The translations under genes were made by a program, and so were the position numbers. Below the pieces are notes generated by a model that was not told the DNA's origin, did no database searches, and worked only from the letters and a program-made list of their open reading frames with translations. From Reticulitermes speratus (lineage: Eukaryota; Arthropoda; Insecta; Blattodea; Rhinotermitidae), in contig JAJKFL010000012.1 of the NCBI GenBank assembly GCA_021186555.1, forward strand, positions 16,441,711 through 16,505,710: DNA of 64,000 nt, given 5' to 3'. How positions within the stretch are numbered: the first letter of the stretch is position 1; each line of letters opens with the position of its first letter. This document shows positions 12,284-25,263 of this stretch, one piece after another.

Positions 12284-12471
12284 TCAGAACCTGTAACAAG
12301 GTCTTACTTCTTTCCTAAAGTTTATTAAAACCTGTACCAAATTCTTACTCGTTTCCTGACGATTAGAACCAGTAATAGTTTCTTACCTGTTTACTGACGT
12401 TCATTACAACCTGCAACGAGTTGTTGCTTTTTTCCTAACGTTCATAAGAACCTGTAACAAGTTTTTACTTG
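12284..12471. repeat. Diverged tandem repeat, about 41-48 bp period
   Basis: AACCTGTAACAAG followed by TCTTAC and TTTCCTAA recurs about four to five times with many substitutions, so it is an old array. Confidence 0.75.
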
Positions 12472-14148
12472 AATACAGGAACGTTGAACGTACAACAAAA
12501 TTTTGCAGAATTCACGCAGCTCAATTCTCTGACTTGTAAAATCAAATTCCAGCTTGAGCCACATAAATCGACACGAATGGCCCACATAACAGCCACCGTG
12601 TTAGTTCGGCCACTGTTGCCGGTACCATCGCCATGGTACATGAAGCGGAACTCCGCCTGGCATTGTGTCGGATCGGGTAAGTGCGCACAGTACTGTCAAT
12701 TAAATTTCAATGGCACATTTTTAAGTGGCCCTGTTCTATATTCCTGATTACCTCAATCGGGTTCGAATGTTACAGAGTGACTTCACTTTCCAAATCGGCT
12801 TTTGTGATAATACTTTGGTATCGCTCGGAAGTATCATTCCGAAGTTCTCATTTTCACCATTTAGTGTTTAAAAGTCAGCCTTGTAACCGTTAAGTGCTTA
12901 ATGTGGTCGGTATTGCAGTATTACAGTTTACCGTTCGTGTGGCAATTTGTAAAATACATAGCGTATGGTAAATCGTTGTAGCGAGCGTAGGGAAATACGA
13001 GCTGGCTTATGCAAGGTGTATGCCGAGTGTTGCATCATCATGGCGCTGGAATGCGACACCTGTCTTATCTGTTGTTTCATATACAGTACTTCAGCGCATG
13101 TTGGAAACATTTTCTGTAGCACAGCATGTTCATTTGCAATACTGCCGCTAGGTATCACGGAAAATAATTGTCGCCCAAAATTTCGTAAAAAAAAATGTAT
13201 CCTGCATCAACAGTCCCACATAAGAGATCCATATACAGAACAGTAGGGAAATTTCTAAAGGCAGGTTCAGTACTGCAAAGAAATAAAATATAAAAACATA
13301 ATTGCAACAGAAGTATCAGACTCGCTAGTACAACTGTATCCTATAAATTTACCTCAAAGAACACCGCAAATAAACCCGACATTACGTACCTATTTTCTGA
13401 CAACTTTCTTCTCAGCCTCTTTTAACTTTCACGAATACCCTCCAGGATTTGAGAACCTGAATTTGGAAACCAGTGTCCTGACTGGCCCAGCTATCCTGTA
13501 TCTTCCTGTACGTTGCCAAGTTCCTATTACTCTGGGGCCAGCACGTGTCCATTCACTTTACAAAACGCAACACCCCATAACCTTCGTATGCAGACAGTGC
13601 TTTGTTTCTTAGCCGATACAACAGACCCTTTTCAGACATTCTCTGTCAAGCCTTTATTTTCCAGGAGCGACTAACCTCTGGTGACCTACATCACCATAGG
13701 CTGATGAACTACGAAACGAAACTACTAAGAGTCTGGCTTCAGAAATAGAACACCAGGGGCATTAAATCTTCACAACTATATCGTATAAAACACTCCGCCA
13801 CTCGAAACCGCATATATCCGTCCACGGAATGTGTCAAAACGAGTCTGGAAATCGTCACCTCGGAGAAAAGTACTAAAATCATTGCTTATTTCATACCCCT
13901 GGAATGCGTAGGCCTATACATAGCCCATACACGAAAGAACGTATTCAAACGTATAATTTCTAAATTCGTTTATTTCCTTTTTGAAATTCCGCATACCGGT
14001 ATGTCATGCATACTGATGTCCATTTACTGCCGATAAAAATACATTGTTTCGCGTCTAATCACACGACAGCTGCCTGGCTTCATACTCAAAGACATTTTAT
14101 TTTCCTGATACTCCGTTACACATTCGCAACACCGAGAAAAGTACTGAA
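12472..14148. other. No recognisable feature
   Basis: Short ORFs only; no tandem structure, tRNA-like box or LINE tail was found by eye. Confidence 0.45.
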
Positions 14149-14541
14149 TACACACTGTACATACATATCGATACACACTGTACATACATATCGATACACA
14201 CTGTACATACATATCGATACACACTGTACATACATATCGATACACACTGTACATACATATCGATACACACTGTACATACATATCGATACACACTGTACAT
14301 ACATATCGATACACACTGTACATACATATCGATACACACTGTACATACATATCGATACACACTGTACATACATATCGATACACACTGTACATACATATCG
14401 ATACACACTGTACATACATATCGATACACACTGTACATACATATCGATACACACTGTACATACATATCGATACACACTGTACATACATATCGATACACAC
14501 TGTACATACATATCAATACACACTGTACATACATATCAATA
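14149..14541. repeat. 23-bp minisatellite, 17 copies, TATCGATA in most units
   Basis: The unit is ATACACACTGTACATACATA plus TCG; units are identical except the last two (TATCAATA). The junction of consecutive units creates TATCGATA. Several overlapping ORFs on both strands are repeat artefacts. Confidence 0.97.
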
Positions 14542-15222
14542 AACTCAACCTTGCATCATATAAGCTTGCCAGGTTTTTGTAAGTTGGATCGTTCTGAAGA
14601 AAACAGGTTCTGATTTGTGGATCTCATGGCGGTGACAGTTATAAAGCGTACGGTCTTCTGGAATATGACGCCGTGTAATATGGCAGGCCTACCAACATTT
14701 AGAAGAAACGTGCTTCCTCCATCTTCTAGGCTTAAGAACCCTGAAAATGGAGGCGTTAGTACGTATCTACCAAAGTATACTTAAACACATCCCAGAGGCC
14801 GGTGGTCTTACACCGACGGAGTTCCATTAACAGCTCATACTAGTTATAGGAATTACAGTGGATTTATACAAACCAAAGTCAAATAAGCCCAACGTTTGTT
14901 ATAGAACATCCCCATACCAAACTTGTTCGGCAAGTTTGAATATGAAACATGCAGATATTAAAAGGACAGAAGCACATTTCTAATGTCCACTCGTTTTGCC
15001 TGTTCCTTTAAGCACAGAGGGCACCATATTAACTCATTCCATGCTACGATCATGCACTCTCATCCGCAGACATAGCCCGCCTACAGTGTCTGTGTTCCGA
15101 ACACAATTCTTAAATCCGATAAAATATACAGCTTCCTGCCACCACCTGCAATATAACAATAATTTATGCCTATGTCCTTTTTCTACAGTGGTAATAAATT
15201 ACAACAAACATATATCAATAAA

Positions 15223-15357
15223 CAATGTCTCACTACCAACTAAATGCACATTAAAAAAAAAACCAATATAAGGTTTCTTGGTGTTTTTTTAAAAAATGTG
15301 CATTTAGTTGGTAGTGAGACATTGGTTAGAGAGAATGCACGGTGAACCCAGAATAAA
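15223..15357 (+). mobile_element. Minimal Penelope-type fold-back element with perfect TSD
   Basis: A perfect 13-bp TSD, ATATATCAATAAA, flanks it (15210-15222 and 15358-15370). Inverted arms of about 35 bp (CAATGTCTCACTACCAACTA on the left) contain GTGCATTTAGTTGGT on the right. A tail of about 31 nt follows the right arm and contains ATGCACGGTGAA. There is no hammerhead-like core, so this looks like arms plus tail only. Confidence 0.78.
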
Positions 15358-16044
15358 ATATATCAATAAAATACATACTTCGTTTTACAAATTGCATTCT
15401 CACAGAAATATTGATACTAAAGAATCGTAATGTCATTACTCCCGTGCCCGTATGGCAGTTTCACTACAGTTTCCGACCTATTCTCTGTACTGACTTGTAT
15501 TAAACGCTGTTTTAAAGATACGTATTACGAAATTTCTGAAGCAAAAAACAAAACCTCTCCGTCCAAACCATGACAATCTTTCCCAGGCTAATGGCACGCA
15601 TGCACTCTTCTTCTCCGTCTTACTCCGCGTGTCAGCTAAAAGCATTTTCCGGCTTCATTCCAACATCAGATGGATGTGTCAAAAACATCTGAAAACCTAA
15701 ATTGCAGCTTCAGACTCAATTTCGATCCATCCTCCCGGAAATGTCTTAAGAGGCTGCTGAAAGGGGACAGAACTGGGGAGAAATACCAGGCTCAATGACG
15801 CGGGATGACTGTCCGGGATGAACTGCTTCATGAATTAGGAGGGAAAGGGGCAAACGTCGTGTGCGTACGTGTATGTATTTGTAGTTTAAGGGTACTATCA
15901 GTACCTAGTATTATATGAACATCGAATGGCAGGATGATTGGTGACTAATGAATGGAACAGGATGTGGAAGGAAACAATCGTGCCCTACCTTACGGTACTA
16001 TACAGACATTTTAATGGAGCCACTGAGTAAAACTAAAAAACCTG

Positions 16045-16130
16045 ACAGGACAGCTGGCCTCCGGGTTTCAACCTTGGCTTACCAATACGAAACGAAGTGC
16101 TAAACCACTGGACCGCGACAACTTTGTCAG
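16045..16130 (-). repeat. tRNA-like SINE head, diverged, minus strand
   Basis: On the minus strand GTCGCGGTCCAGTGGTTTAG is A-box-like, and a weak B box follows about 40 nt on. No body is recognised. Confidence 0.4.
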
Positions 16131-17605
16131 GACGTCACAGGCCCTAAGGCACGCGAGATTTGAAATTTTCACCGCGACGAAATTCGGATTGTGATCTTGT
16201 GTGTTGTTATTACACCTTACAGTCTCATGGTAATCACAACATGTACGAAAAACGAGCTGCCTCTATCTTCAGGGTGGAAATTATTCTCAAATTGGCGACA
16301 GCAAGTTCCTTAGAAATATTTGTAACAGCCTACTGCACTACGCTGTGCCACAACACACAAGAAAGATGTTCATGACAAAATGGCCAGTGTTTCTGAGCAA
16401 CAAATCTCAAAAGGCGACTTACGAAGAGTGCAAGATGTTACATTTAATCTAGAGAGGCGTTGAAATTGGTAAAGGAGGTAAGGACACGGCGATAGACCCA
16501 GTCTGCGTCAAAACAACTGTACATAGGGACGCGAAATCCTCGAGCAGGATATGAACCCGGTACTCTTTAACACTGAGGCTACACTGACGCAATATAAAGA
16601 AGCCCAATGAATGGTGGGGACGATGACGCTCGATGCTGCCCCGTTTCTGTGTACTACTGTATTCCGCTCCAGCCGTTTCTGTCCTACGTCAACGCGCAGT
16701 TACTAGTACAAAGAATCCTGGGAACGGAATGGGTAGACAACAGGAGGCGAATATCAGGAACACAGGAACTCTGCTGGAGACAGGTGTAAAAGTTGGAGGG
16801 AGATGTGAAGGCGATCTATCCAAGGGACTTCACTCCGTGGTCTCAGTACAGGTAAATGTGACATTCGGTGGGACGGAATTGGTTCCGAGGATGGCGACGA
16901 AGACAAAAGCCTCAATACGGCTGTCCAAAATTCATGACCCACCACCTAACATGCCGTTCAACGTGGATCTCTTTCCTACGATCAACAAATGACAGATTTT
17001 CAAGGCACTGTACTCGATTGGTAAACGGCGTCTTCTTGCGGGATTAAACTATTCGTGCAGTCTCTGCATTATACGCAAAGAACTGTGGGTAAAACATTCC
17101 CCTTGTACAGTGGATGATCTGTGTTGTGACAGAAGCGAAAATAATGATGAGCGATTCAATTTCATGAGTCATGTGCTCCTATGATGCTGTGGGGTGGAAG
17201 AGAGATCAATACGGACCGTCTCTCTTTCTGTCTCACTGCCTCTCAGGTATTCTGGAAGCACTGTTCACAAGTACCCCACCTCCAAGAGACCCTCGCTAGC
17301 TCAGACATCAATGGACCTTCAAGGTAATCACACTTCAAAGTCCTGAAACGGTAAATGCGCAGAGCCCACGGCAATGGCAGACGTGCAAAATGACAACAAG
17401 CATATGACAAAGGACGAGCGCACAGCCAAACTGCGTTGTTTTAGTTAATTCCGCTTTCAGAGTTTACTGATTATACCCTCTGACCTGTGCCGATTCGGTG
17501 TGTGCGTGCGTGCGTGCATGGTTAATTTAACAACGCTGTCACAAACTCAAAAATACACAGCGTCCAATGGGGAGGACAACTGATAAATAGCAAAACAGAA
17601 AGGAA
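16131..17605. other. No supported gene
   Basis: A 119-codon plus frame (16633-16992) has no domain I recognise. No other structure is seen before the 25-bp array. Confidence 0.4.
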
Positions 17606-17930
17606 CAGTTCCTGGAGTGAGGCACTATAACAGTTCCTGAAGTGAGGCACTATAACAGTTCCTGAAGTGAGGCACTATAACAGTTCCTGGAATGAGGCAC
17701 TATAACAGTTCCTGGAGTGAGGCACTATAACAGTTCCTGGAGTGAGGCACTATAACAGTTCCTGTAGTGAGGCAACTATAGCAGTTCCTGTAGTGAGGCA
17801 CTATAACAGTTCCTGGAGTGAGGCACTATAGCAGTTCCTGTAGTGAGGCACTATAACAGTTCCTGGAGTGAGGCACTATAGCAGTTCCTGAAGTGAGGCA
17901 CTATAACAGTTCCTGAAGTGAGGCACTACA
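17606..17930. repeat. 25-bp minisatellite, 13 copies
   Basis: The unit is CAGTTCCTGGAGTGAGGCAC plus TATAA; the GG before AGTG varies among GG, GA and GT, and one unit has an extra A. Confidence 0.96.
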
Positions 17931-18106
17931 CCCGGTTACAGTCTGGGGCGACACGTGAACTATCCTGAGAATATTGGTGGTTTTACTTAGCTCCTCCAGA
18001 CAAAATCGGAGACAGTACTTTCAATTAAGCCAAGGCCGATTCCTTTCACATCCTCTCAAATTCATTATTTAGTGCCATCTAATCAATTCACGCTATATAT
18101 CCTACA

Positions 18107-18358
18107 TTGGTGTTTCCCAACCACGGTTCCGCAAAACCACTACGGGTTCTACGAGAATTCATGGAATAAATACGCCTACATAAAAATGCCAAATATCTCT
18201 CGTAAAACTGCGGGATTTTTTTTTATCCGTCAAATGGTTACAGACTGCCTCCTTTCTTTCTGTCAGTAATCGTTTTCACAGAAAGGGGTTTCTCGGAATA
18301 TAAAAAAATTATTTTACGGGTTCCTCCATGGAAAAAAAAAAAGGTTGGGAAACACTGG
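18107..18358. mobile_element. hAT-like MITE (GTGTTTCCCAACC termini)
   Basis: Left GGTGTTTCCCAACC pairs with right GGTTGGGAAACACTGG, a terminal form widespread in hAT elements. The inner arm GGGTTCTACGAGAATTCATGG resembles the right CGGGTTCCTCCATGG. I could not see a convincing 8-bp TSD. Confidence 0.65.
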
Positions 18359-18925
18359 CCTTAGTTATCGACAGTGCCGTTAAATAAACTACAAATAACA
18401 CAAAGAAAGTCTGTGACAGCAACACGACGATGTAAACTTAATACAATTCTCACCGGGGCTCATTCACGTGATGTCTATCCAATTACGGTGCGTAAAACAC
18501 GTGATAAAAAAGGAATTATACATGCAGATAAAATACAACAGTGTGAAAACTGGAGGCGGCGAGAAACTAATGCGATTACTCTCTCCCCAACACGCCAATT
18601 AACCCCGCTTTCATTACCTGCCGTGAAGTAATGCACACCCTTACTCATGCTCTTCAATACAGAACACGCTAAGTGTGACTGGTCAGACATCAATTATGAA
18701 CGACGGGACACATCACTGCACTGACACGCTAATGTTGCTGTTCCCACGTGCTTTGTGTCCAAGCGATTACCTCATTCTATTGGCGATCATGGTGTCCAAT
18801 GGACTATGATGAACTAGTCAGGAATAAGGGAAGTGGACCATAAGAGCTGTACAGAACTCCAGAACACTGTGCGTGATTGTACCATATAATAACAGCTACT
18901 CTGCTGCCAAATAGTCTAAAATTAT

Positions 18926-19186
18926 CAGTAGCGCAGCAAGGTTCTTTGGCGCCCGGGGCGAGTCATCACAATGACCACCCCTAACAGGAATTATAAACTT
19001 AAAAAAAAATCACAATTATTTATAGAATTTCCTTACACCCGGCTCAGCAATTTAAAAATTCTTGAGCGCGGAAAATCAATTATTTTTGTTTAAAATATTC
19101 ATTATGCCGTCCAAATTGCCGTTTCTTCGACTCTGATGCCCGGGTGGGGCCGTACCACTCGCGCCCTCCCCCCAGCTATGTCCCTG
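18926..19186 (+). mobile_element. hAT-like MITE, second copy
   Basis: It starts CAGTAGCGCAGC and ends GCTATGTCCCTG, and contains GGCGCCCGGGGCGAGT and AATTATAAACTT as in 7174-7429. Flanking octamers match at only 5 of 8 positions. Confidence 0.62.
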
Positions 19187-20489
19187 GATCTTATGAAACC
19201 CGATGGTTCATCACACACCTCACAAATCTTATCCCGAGTCGGTCATCAAGTCCAAAATTTCACACGCACCCCCCCCCCCTTATGAAATTTGTTTCAATAT
19301 CGTTATCCCACGTAGACATAGATCTCTCGAGTGATTTCTTTCCTTTATATATTCCGTCCAAAATTGTGTATACATTTCTGACTTCACCCGTCCGCATTTC
19401 ATGTCCGCCCATTGCACACCTACGTACTTCACAGTAAAAATATTAGATACAGGTTATAGTACAAGACCTAAATCCCCCCCCCCCCCCCCCTTCCCCGAGC
19501 ACGTAATTCTCTCAACGTTCTACGCCAGGGGTACAAAAATCCCAGACGCCTGGTCGTCCTGGCGACTAATATTTTCAACTTAATTACTGCGGTTTCCTCC
19601 CTTGCGTGCAAAAATACGTATCAGGTTACACGCACCGAGCAGAAAGCGCCAGATAACAGTGAGGTTCCCAGGTCACTCTAGAAATGTGGGTCCTCAGTAT
19701 GGAACTTGCTTCATTTCATCCTTCTGGCGCCAAGAATTTGGAAATGGTGCCTACATTTTCGGAGAATTTGTGGATCTCTGTTCCAAGCACCAAACAATGA
19801 AGACATACACACTGCCACACGCGGTTTCGAATCCCTTTACCGTCTCGTTTCTTTCTCTAGCAATACGCGTCTCGGGTTCTCCCCTCCCCCCAGCCCGATG
19901 CTTGTACCATTTTAATGACGGTGAGTCATCCATGGAGTATTAAGACAATGGAAAAGCGGCGCTAGCGCTGTCAGCGTGTATCACGGACGGCCAAGTGCTG
20001 CCTCGTAAAACTATTGGCCTTAGACACTGCATGCTGTTAGCATTACTGCTGCTTGTCTGTCGGGACGTTTCTCGATCCCATCTGTCACATGACAGCATCA
20101 GACGGCATCGAAACGCACGCTTTAATTCGTGTTACCATATCGACAACTGCCGGGAAAAAAGTACTTCCACATCACACAGCAACACTGCTCACTCTATCGG
20201 GCTGTACAGATATTATCTGAAGGTGGCCTGTGTTCAGTGTTTGGAAGGTCTAGCGTAAGTTCAAATAACAGACAGAAAATAACTTCTGACATCAAATAGT
20301 AATGAACAGAATGGCACTCTTTTTCTGCCGGAAAAGGTACCTTATATCATCATCACCACCATCACATTACACAATTCTACTGGATTCTGACAAAGGTATA
20401 CCATATTTGAAATTACTTCCTTCATGGGCTTCGTTCATCGTCTGGTGTGAACAACACTAACACGAGTGCAAAATAAAGACACAACATCC

Positions 20490-20660
20490 TTTGGGGCCCA
20501 CCCAGTCTCCTATTCAATAGGTACCGGCGTTATTTCCCGGGGGTAAAGCGGCCGGGGTGTGATGTTGACTACTCACCTCCACCTAGTGCTGAGGTTAGTT
20601 AATGAGTGGCGTTATACTTCTACTCCCCCTACACGCCTTGAAGGCGTGGACAGTGACATT
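20490..20660 (+). repeat. SINE 3' part (CCGGGATAGC head family)
   Basis: It starts inside the body (GGGGCCCACCCAGTCTCC), continues CCCGGGGGTAAAGCGGCCGG, and ends CACGCCTTGAAGGCGTGG. The tRNA-like head is absent. Confidence 0.72.
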
Positions 20661-21654
20661 TTTAAACTTGGGATCTGCGCTTTTTTGACGAAGGCCAAAA
20701 TATAATATAAATATAAAACTACAAAATAAATTATTCTGAAACATTATTATTATGATCATTCTATGAGGCTCTTTCCCGAACTGTACGCAACTGGGTCAGG
20801 ACAGGAACAGGTGGAGAACTCTCGTGAACACGGCAATAAACCTACGGTTTTAATTGAATACTGGAAACTTGTTAACAGCTGAGCAACTACGTGCGTCTCA
20901 AGACGGATGTTGTTCCAGTCAGTTAACTTTATCTTTCACATACGTACACAAAATCGGGGAACCTTCCTGGCGGGCGACGTGCCCACTATTTTCCCCAAAA
21001 CTGACTCTGCCTCAAGCACTTATTCTTACACTTGTTCCGCACTTTCGCAACAACCACATACAACAACAGCATATATTCAACGCCAGGAAGTGGCCGTGGT
21101 GCCATTCGGATCGTTTAGGCCACTCTTCCAAAGAGCGGCTGAGGGGCCACGCGATTGTGTTGCTCAGACATCGAGTAGGGAGACGTCCACCGGTAATAAC
21201 ACTGAATACTGCGGGTTGAGCAGAGGTGTGCGGGGGGATGGGGAGGACTGACCCATGCGAAAACCCTGTACTGCATATGAGTGAGGGTCAAGTGTGACAC
21301 GTATGAAAACAGCGAGTTACTTCCCTGGCTGTATCTCTTTCCACTCGGTCCGTTTGGTGAGTCATCCATTGTAATGTATATGCCATGTGTCATGGCCACT
21401 CGCACAGAGCTTCGCGGTTGTGCTAGCGCGACGGTGGAAATCCTGAATGTCTCCAGTTGCTATGGGAAACATACCCGTGTTCTGTGGCGTTTTCTGCAAG
21501 GTCTCGGAGGCACGTACCGCCTCCATGTTTTGGGCATAACAGTGTATAAATTTACCGATCCTCTGAAACGTCCGTAAATATTTAACAGACTACATAGCTT
21601 CACATGCTAAAGCTCCAATGTCACCTCTGTGAGAACCCCAAATCTCACACGCTA

Positions 21655-21842
21655 TAGAAACACCCCGTGGAAATATTCACCCGGTACCCACTGAAGAGAA
21701 GGCTGGGTGGGACCCAGTAGCGGTCTGGACACTGCAGAGAAGAGATGAAACTCTCTCCATACCGGGAACCAAACCCTCATCCCCCGGTCGTGAGTCCCTA
21801 GCCTGGCCCGTGTGGCACTCACGTACCTATCGCGGCCCTCGT
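21655..21842 (-). repeat. tRNA-derived SINE, minus strand, 3' truncated
   Basis: On the minus strand GGGCCGCGATAGGTACGTGA forms the head and GGGTTTGGTTCCCGG the B box, followed by a body with CCGCTACTGGGTCCCACCCA. Confidence 0.62.
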
Positions 21843-21986
21843 TCATATCGCTATCACAATACGTTTCAGCCTACCAGGGATGACAAGAAACGAAATCGCC
21901 TGGGGTGTCAAAATACCCTGGTTCAGCCCTGAAAGATTAGGGGAACCTCAGCAGCATCAGGTCCCACGGCGTGACTATAAAGATCA

Positions 21987-22130
21987 GTGTCTTCCGGGAT
22001 GTGACGCCGTGTAGTTTCGTACAAGTGTACCGATGTTTTGGGTGCACATGCTGTCTTCATCAGCAGCAAGTATACCTGAAACGTCGGCACAATTCTACGA
22101 AACTACACGGTGTCACATCCCGGAAGACAC
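21987..22130. mobile_element. Fold-back element, 35-bp arms, CACGGTGTCACATCCCGG group
   Basis: Left arm 21987-22021 (GTGTCTTCCGGGATGTGACG...) pairs with right arm 22096-22130 (ending CATCCCGGAAGACAC) with one or two mismatches. The centre holds CCTGAAACGTCGGCAC, a decayed form of the CTGAAGA/GAAACGTC module seen in relatives. Confidence 0.75.
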
Positions 22131-23133
22131 CAATCATCTCACCAGGCTTCGTGATGACTGGACCACGGACTTAAAAATACCACCGAGGACAAACATACAG
22201 TTGGTACTGCCCACATCTGTGGAGTAAGGAAGAAGGCTAACAGACGACAATCCAGTTTATGTATGTATATGTGTGTTCTGCTATCGTTCTAGCCAAAATT
22301 ACTTTAACCGATGTGATGACATCTGGCGACATCCCGTTGTGATGAAAAAGCAATAATGGAGAGACAGGGCAGTCAATTACAACTATATTGGTAAAAAGCC
22401 TGGATGATTGCTTTCTATAAAGACCGAAACGTGTCGCATTCTGTCAGTCTGCATATAGTTATTACTGACTGCCATCTTCTCTCCATTACTGTCAACTGGC
22501 GAATTACTACGTACGTCAGTAACCACCTACACAAAGTGCATGCCTTATGTTTGTTCTTACGTTTTAATGAGATACACAGCGGCGATGCGCTTTGGTATTA
22601 CGTAATCTTCATATTAAGAAGCGACGAGTGTTTGAATGAGTGGTTGATGACGCAACGGCATACTATAAATAAAATACTACACTGCTGCACAAGTTTTCGC
22701 ATATAACGGAGTTCATTCTTACAAGCCAGACTCCTCAAGCGGCCCGTGTCGTAAGCAATACTCGACGTCCCTTCACTTCAAGCTGTCTTCTGGTTATGTG
22801 ACACAGTGTAGGTTGCTTATACCGTGAAGATGGAGGCAGCACATTCCTACGCAACGTTGCTACCTATCTACCAAAGTACACGGCGTCACACATCACCACC
22901 ATCATGCAATCTCACTCAACATTCTGCTTGTACAGTACGCATTAAAATACACTAACATGCAGGTATAGTCTTCACTCATCAGCTGGTCGAGTTCCCTGTC
23001 ATGAGACCCGAAGTTCTGTCACTGCAGCCATTTGACGTACTGCGACCCAGTCGAAACCCGTCAACATCTCCACAGCCACTTCCTTTAACCAATGAAACAC
23101 CCACTGAAATTTCAAATGGAACCCAACAATATT

Positions 23134-23412
23134 TCTATAGTCAGTCGACAAAACTTTATAGGTCAAAAAATTCCTTTCGTTTACAATAGCTACATGTTTC
23201 GGCTTTTACGCCAAAACCACTATAAGCGTATATTAAAGAAAAGCTCACATCACTTCATTTCAATCTAATGTGGCAGTGCCATATAAGTTTTCCATTAACA
23301 TACGTTTGCAGTGGTTTAGCCTGATGACGGCTCTGGTATAAAAGCCGAAACATGTAGCTATTGTAAACAAAAAGAATTTATTGACCAATATAGTTGTGTC
23401 GACTGAGTCAAA
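23134..23412. mobile_element. Fold-back element with hammerhead-like core
   Basis: Left (GTCAGTCGACAAAACTTTAT ... TTTACAATAGCTACATGTTT) pairs with right (AAACATGTAGCTATTGTAAA ... GTGTCGACTGAGTC) over about 90 bp with mismatches. The right arm carries the core annotated at 23327-23360. Confidence 0.72.
23327..23360 (+). ncRNA. Hammerhead-ribozyme-like motif
   Basis: TAGC, CTGATGA (23331-23337), stem GGCT/AGCC, GAAA (23347-23350), a very short stem CATG, GTA, then GCTA. The outer TAGC and GCTA pair as stem I, placing the predicted cleavage after A23356. One extra base (C23338) sits between the core A and stem II. Structure is seen in sequence; activity is untested. Confidence 0.45.
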
Positions 23413-24315
23413 GTATTCTTGGTTTCATATTGGAAAACACAACGGGATTCCACACGCGAAGAGCGAACGGGAAACGCTGACAATTCCCGTCTCTAGCTAC
23501 GATACTTACAGATGGCCCTCCTACTGACCCGCTCTGACATTCTTAGAGAGCGACCCTGGAATTCAGGTTTCGTTCAGTATGTACGTTATGAAGGTAAAAG
23601 TTTTGGAATGCCATACACAAAAAAATTAACTACCTCTGTCTTCACCTAATGCCGACATCAAGACGTTATGCAGTCGAAGTTTAATCACCGTTCGTCATGA
23701 GTCAATCACAAACAACACAAATAAGTACGAGTACGTGGAGCTATACCTCCACTCCCATTACATGTTTATGGCTTGGCGCTTAGGTACTACAGCAACAAGC
23801 ACATCAGCATGACTAACGACCCGGAGTGTTCAGTCTCGACACCGTGCCCCGGGCTTGAACCCAGACTCATAAATCATGAAGTTTCAGCCACGTTCACTTT
23901 CTCTTCCGTCGCTGGCCGCTCGGCGCTGGTCGCGCGTTCTTTCAAATTCCGCGTGATTCCTTTCCAAAAGAAAGTGTCGAGAATCAAATAAAATGATCGG
24001 ATCGCTCTAACTTGCGGGGGGTTCGGGGCAAACTTCATTTGAAGCAACTCAGGCGCGTCACTTTCTCTTTCACATCGGCATCAAAAGAAAAAAAAAAGCA
24101 TGTAACATGAAGGTACAACTACAGCAAAACTCTCTTCCAGAAGAAAGGGCGTGTTATCAGTGTCTTCACATGCGTGTCTGTGCGACTACGATTGTAATAT
24201 CCATGTCCCTACATCTCGCAAACGACTTAACCGGGTCCCGATTTCATTTTGTATTGTTCATTCCTTGCACTGTCGATAATCAACTCACAACACTCAGTAC
24301 AACAAACTGCACTAT

Positions 24316-24923
24316 TTTTTTATCTTGCATTCACCGTGCATTTCATCCAATACTTAACAACCAACCAAATGCACACTTTATCTAAAACTGTTCTACAGTT
24401 TTATTACATTCCCCTGCACATGTTTCGGTCCGATTTCAGACCATCCTCAGGGGGTTATAAACTACACTTATATTACGTCCGTATGTGTTTGTTCAATTGC
24501 ATATATAGTGTAGATCACTTGCGTTTTATCGTGTAGGTTGTAAGTCATTTTCTTAAAAATCACTTTCAAAAAATCACTTTTAAAAAATCACTTTCAAAAA
24601 CACACATTAAAATCGTTTAAAACACGATTAACGTTGTAAAAACACTTGTGGAGCACACTGTGTTTTTACAACATTAATCGTGTTTTAAACGATTTTAATG
24701 TGTGTTTTTGAAAGCGATTTTTAAGAAAGTGACTTACAACCTACACGATAAAACGTAAGTGATCTACACTACACATGAAATTGAACAAACACATACGGAC
24801 GTAATATAAGTGTAGTTTATAACCCCCTGAGGATGGTCTGAAATCGGACCGAAACATGTGCAGGGGAGTGTAATAAAACTATAGAACAGTTTTAGATAAA
24901 GTGTGCATTTGGTTGGTTGTTAA
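24316..24923 (-). mobile_element. Penelope-type fold-back element with perfect TSD, nested
   Basis: A perfect 12-bp TSD, AAACTGCACTAT (24304-24315 and 24924-24935), brackets about 270-bp inverted arms with few mismatches and a short centre. The right end is GTGCATTTGGTTGGTTGTTA. The left end, read on the minus strand, has a tail of about 39 nt with ATGCACGGTGAA and a terminal A run. Each arm holds a hammerhead-like core. A short AAAATCACTTT(C/T)A repeat lies at 24553-24600. Confidence 0.85.
24823..24866 (+). ncRNA. Hammerhead-like motif, site base changed
   Basis: CCCC, CTGAGGA (24827-24833), stem GGTCTG/CGGACC with loop AAAT, GAAA (24851-24854), then ACATGTGCAGGGG. The outer CCCC/GGGG pair. 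The expected U before the cleavage position is C (24861). The mirror copy on the minus strand at about 24417-24460 has the same C, so both arms share the change. Confidence 0.4.
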
Positions 24924-25226
24924 AAACTGCACTATGTTGTTCCTAGATATTTTATATTGCAATATCACGTTGGACACTGCTACATGTTTCGATCCCTTAT
25001 GTGATCATCATCAGGGAATCACATTAAAGTAACACTTCACAAAACCGAACTAGCAATCAATGTACACAATAAAACATGCTAATTTAATGTTTTTAACATT
25101 AATTTCCAGTATACCACAATCCATTATACAACTCACGCCATATTTTAACTGGCTGACTTTTTTATATCCTTCTATTGTGTACATTGATTGCTAGTTCGGT
25201 TTTGTAAAGTGTTACTATAATGTGAT

Positions 25227-25263
25227 TCCCTGATGATGATCCCATAAGGGATCGAAACATGTA
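25227..25263 (+). ncRNA. Hammerhead-like core, stem I lost
   Basis: CTGATGA (25230-25236), 6-bp stem GATCCC/GGGATC with loop ATAA, GAAA (25254-25257) and CATGTA. The flanks no longer pair, so this is probably a dead copy. The mirror copy on the minus strand lies at about 24985-25018. Confidence 0.35.

Noticed and set aside
14006..14542. ORFs of 135-178 codons on both strands
   Set aside because: Produced by the 23-bp minisatellite.
16633..16992. 119-codon plus-strand ORF as a gene
   Set aside because: No domain, no convincing splice or promoter context, and its first codons use a non-ATG-like context.
17606..17930. Possible CRISPR-like array
   Set aside because: The 25-bp units are contiguous with no unique spacers, and the genome is eukaryotic.
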